A stretch of 17,360 nucleotides of DNA from B8-G4 sp033720735 (lineage in GTDB: Bacteria; Bacteroidota; Bacteroidia; Chitinophagales; Saprospiraceae). Under the pieces are notes generated by a model, which searched no databases, was not told the origin of the DNA, and saw only the letters and a program-made list of their open reading frames with translations. The first letter of the stretch is position 1, and each line of letters starts with the position of its first letter. Location: contig JAWWBX010000067.1 of NCBI GenBank assembly GCA_033720735.1, forward strand, positions 1-17,360. The letters are read 5' to 3'. Made by a program: the position numbers and the translations under genes. Positions 15,484 through 17,360 of the stretch are shown one piece after another.

Positions 15484-15508
15484 ACAGAGCGGGAATGAGC
15501 CGCTCTGT
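15484..15508 (+). terminator. Hairpin downstream of hsp20, possible terminator
   Basis: ACAGAGCGG (15484-15492) and CCGCTCTGT (15500-15508) form a perfect 9-bp stem with a 7-nt loop, starting 13 nt after the hsp20 stop. It is followed by CATCTCTTTG, only a weak T-rich tract. It could terminate or protect the hsp20 message. Confidence 0.55.
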
Positions 15509-15596
15509 CATCTCTTTGCCCTCATTAATCTTTACCCCTTTTAAGGCCGCTATGAAGGCCGCGGATCACAAATTTTAAACAGTGAGTACGAAGATC

Positions 15597-15920
15597 ATGA
15601 ACTATCAAGGATATCATACTCTGTCGATGGCAACCAACGCCCTTCGGGAGCGGGGGTTCCGAAACAGTTTTACACTCGAGAAGGATCATTTGGTCTGCCT
15701 GGAAACAGGTCAACGTTATCAGGCGAAGGACCTGCAGATCGTAGAGCATTACCGCTTCGAGGGAGTGAGCAATCCTGCAGATATGTCGATCCTCTTTGCA
15801 CTCGAATGTGATGATGGGACGAAGGGCACCGTCATCTCCGCGTACGGGACGTATGCGACGAATGGGGTGCTTGAGTTCATGGAGCAAGTTCCCAGAAAGG
15901 ATCGTGCTGAAAGCAGCTAG
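15597..15920 (+). CDS. Small conserved Bacteroidota protein (family often labelled phosphoribosylpyrophosphate synthetase)
   Basis: A 107-residue cytoplasmic protein of a family I recognise from many Bacteroidota. Its pattern is YxTLSxAxxxLxxRGF near the N-terminus (YHTLSMATNALRERGF), a central EHYRFEGVSNPADMSILFAL and a C-terminal GTKGTVISAYGTYA. Database entries often call it phosphoribosylpyrophosphate synthetase. That enzyme is about 300 residues long, with a PRPP-binding loop not seen here, so the name is probably misleading and the function unknown. Start ATG 15597 is preferred over GTG 15582. It follows hsp20 after 126 bp, with a hairpin between, so it likely has its own promoter. Confidence 0.75.
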   Translation: MNYQGYHTLSMATNALRERGFRNSFTLEKDHLVCLETGQRYQAKDLQIVEHYRFEGVSNPADMSILFALECDDGTKGTVISAYGTYATNGVLEFMEQVPRKDRAESS

Positions 15921-15942
15921 CGCTCAATACGCCTCGAATCGT

Positions 15943-15969
15943 CATTGCCGCAGCGCGAGTTGCGGAATG
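15943..15969 (+). terminator. Hairpin after the 107-residue gene, possible terminator
   Basis: CATT-G-CCGCA (15943-15952) pairs with TGCGGAATG (15961-15969) to give nine base pairs with one bulged G and an 8-nt loop. It lies 22 nt after the stop at 15920. No T-run follows, so termination is uncertain. Confidence 0.35.
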
Positions 15970-16020
15970 TCATGATCCGCCACCTCACACATTTTACGAT
16001 AACCAAGTACGATTTAACAC

Positions 16021-16638
16021 ATGATGAATGCAATAAAGAATCTTAAGCAATACGCGCTGATTCTCATGGCCTGTAGTCTGGCCTTCACGATCAGCGCGCA
16101 AACGAAAGACACAACAGACTATATCAAAGTAACAGAAACGGGTATTTCCTATGAGATCATCGATTGGCAAACGCACGTTGAGTACAACCCGTATACGTTT
16201 ACCTGGTTCGCTTGGGAAAAGCCACTGGTCGAAACGACCGCAGCCAGATTTGAACGGATGATTCCAGTCGCCAAATTTGACCGTCCACCGTTATTCGATG
16301 CGGCCTGCCTGACAGCTCGGTCGAACAAGCAGAAACTTGGCTGCTCTAACGAACAGATGCAACAGTTTATCGAGCGTCGCTCGGTGGACTATCCTGAGGC
16401 AGCCAGGAAACTGGGTCAGGAAGGAATGGAATATGTCACGTTTACACTCAAGGCTGATGGTACACTGGCAGATAACTTTAAAGTTGTTTCCAAGAACAAA
16501 CCGTGCATCGGATGTGCCAGCGCTGCCGTCGAGATTGTAGCTTCGATGGAAGACAAGTGGTATCCGGCTATCCTCAATGGCGAGCCAGTAACCACCGAAC
16601 TAACCGTCCCGGTCAGATTCAAGCTCATCGATCGATGA
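16021..16638 (+). CDS. TonB C-terminal domain (energy transducer-like) periplasmic protein
   Basis: A 205-residue exported protein. The N-terminus is a Sec signal peptide (LILMACSLAFTISA, likely cleaved before Q27) rather than an obvious uncleaved TonB anchor, and the proline-rich spacer of true TonB is absent. Residues about 115-203 match the TonB-C domain as seen in Bacteroidota: YPEAARKLGQEGMEYVTFTLKADGTL, then NKPCIGCASAAVEIV, then KWYPAILNGEPVTTELTVPVRFKL. The extra Cys pair in PCIGC may form a disulfide. Without a visible anchor or ExbBD nearby it may not energise receptors itself; such stand-alone TonB-C proteins are common in this phylum with unclear roles. ATG at 16021 or 16024 serve equally well as start. 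Confidence 0.8.
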   Translation: MMNAIKNLKQYALILMACSLAFTISAQTKDTTDYIKVTETGISYEIIDWQTHVEYNPYTFTWFAWEKPLVETTAARFERMIPVAKFDRPPLFDAACLTARSNKQKLGCSNEQMQQFIERRSVDYPEAARKLGQEGMEYVTFTLKADGTLADNFKVVSKNKPCIGCASAAVEIVASMEDKWYPAILNGEPVTTELTVPVRFKLIDR

Positions 16639-16704
16639 CTTCTGCCCGGAGATATCCGCGCGTCTGGCCTTGATGCCAGGTGAGTTGATCTCTTACAATT
16701 AACA

Positions 16705-16760
16705 AAGGAATACCGCCTGCTTAACTGTTAGCGAGGCGTTATTCCTTCTTCGTTTTCTTC
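16705..16760 (+). terminator. Rho-independent terminator between the TonB-C and baeRF genes
   Basis: AAGGAATACCGCCT (16705-16718) pairs with AGGCGTTATTCCTT (16734-16747) over 14 positions with a single mismatch and a 15-nt loop, followed by T-rich CTTCGTTTTCTTC. It lies 67 nt after the TonB-C stop and 35 nt before the next start, so the two genes are separate transcription units. Confidence 0.8.
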
Positions 16761-16781
16761 CTCACTTTTAAATTCAAAGAT

Positions 16782-17360
16782 ATGTACATCATCACCAGAG
16801 AAATATTTGCCGAGCTCGCCAAAGTGCGCAACGATCATTGCGTCTCTCTATTTATTCCCACGCATCGCGCTGGACAGGAAGTTTTGCAAAAAGTAGATGC
16901 GATCAAATTGAAGAATCAGCTTGCTGCAGTGCGTACGACCCTGGAAGAAGAAGGGATGTCCGTGCGGGACATCGATCACCTGCTTGCACCTGCAACAAAA
17001 TTGGTCGATGACCAGGAGTTCTGGCACCATCAGTCCGATGGCCTGGCAATCTTCCTGGCACCCGGCTTTGCAAAGCACCTGACCCTGCCGTTGGCGTTTG
17101 AGGCATTTTACTACATCGGAAAATCCTTCTACCTCAAGCCATTGATGCCCATGTTTACAGGAGATGGTCGCTTCTTTATCCTGGCGCTCGAATCGGAGCA
17201 GGTCAGGATGTACGAGGCCACCAGGCATTCCATTGCCGATGTCATCATCAAGGATCTGGTGCCGTCAGATCCCGGAGAAGTGGTCGGATATGATCATGAG
17301 GAAACACAGCTCCAGTTCAGGTCCCAACAAGAAGGACAGGGCAATGCCATTTACCATGGA
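16782..17360 (+). CDS. Bacterial archaeo-eukaryotic release factor-like (baeRF) protein, 5' part (3' end outside window)
   Basis: The frame is open for 193 codons to the window edge. The product begins MYIITREIFAELAKVRNDHCVSLFIPTHRAGQE, a characteristic start of the baeRF families, followed by D.IKLKNQLAAVRTTL, then LLAPATKLVDDQEFWHHQSDGLAIFLAPGF (about 67-96), then KPLMPMFTGDGRFFILALESEQVRMYEA (about 118-145). These proteins resemble the central domain of archaeal/eukaryotic release factor aRF1/eRF1 and Pelota and are predicted, mostly by comparative genomics, to act at the ribosome or in stress. The C-terminal half that would hold any catalytic loop is not visible. The start at 16782 follows an A-rich stretch (AATTCAAAGAT) and a terminator, so the gene probably has its own promoter. 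Confidence 0.8.
   Translation, partial: MYIITREIFAELAKVRNDHCVSLFIPTHRAGQEVLQKVDAIKLKNQLAAVRTTLEEEGMSVRDIDHLLAPATKLVDDQEFWHHQSDGLAIFLAPGFAKHLTLPLAFEAFYYIGKSFYLKPLMPMFTGDGRFFILALESEQVRMYEATRHSIADVIIKDLVPSDPGEVVGYDHEETQLQFRSQQEGQGNAIYHG

Overview
The window looks like a chromosomal segment of a Bacteroidota bacterium with moderately high G+C, plausibly of the Saprospiria/Lewinella type. The taxon is inferred from a secreted protease carrying a SprB-like repeat and a type IX secretion (Por) C-terminal sorting domain, a TonB-C periplasmic protein of Bacteroidota style, and mostly absent Shine-Dalgarno sites. No rRNA, tRNA, CRISPR array, transposase or phage gene was seen.

Region 1 (3-5054, + strand) is a compact phosphate-uptake operon: the 3' part of an OprO/OprP-type porin, then pstS, pstC, pstA, pstB and phoU, with gaps of 2-28 nt or short overlaps. 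Phosphate would cross the outer membrane by the porin, be bound by lipoprotein PstS, and enter through PstCAB, with PhoU as regulator. No phoB/phoR is present in the window.

Region 2 (5061-8935, - strand) carries a small lipoprotein of unknown function, a secreted serine hydrolase of the class C beta-lactamase/penicillin-binding family, a 416-bp intergenic stretch with two copies of a palindromic repeat, and a lipoprotein of the erythromycin esterase family.

Region 3 (9054-14378, + strand) holds a 539-residue protein with a coiled coil followed by about four carboxypeptidase-regulatory-like beta-sandwich modules and no signal peptide. Next is a 1191-residue secreted metalloprotease with a catalytic zinc site, adhesion-type modules, a MopE-like motif, thrombospondin type-3-like calcium repeats, a tandemly duplicated unnamed domain and a T9SS sorting tail. 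A strong intrinsic terminator closes it.

Region 4 (14497-17360) is a set of short, less G+C-rich genes: a small helical protein (and possibly a 35-residue peptide) on the - strand; then, after an AT-rich divergent intergenic region with a perfect inverted repeat, an Hsp20 chaperone, a ~107-residue conserved Bacteroidota protein often labelled phosphoribosylpyrophosphate synthetase, a TonB-C domain protein, and the start of a bacterial archaeo-eukaryotic release factor-like (baeRF) protein. Hsp20 and baeRF suggest a stress or translation-quality theme, but this is inference.

I see no unmistakable new defence or mobile system. The best candidates for new biology are the duplicated domain in the protease, the coiled-coil/beta-sandwich protein, the palindromic intergenic repeats and the divergent hsp20 control region.
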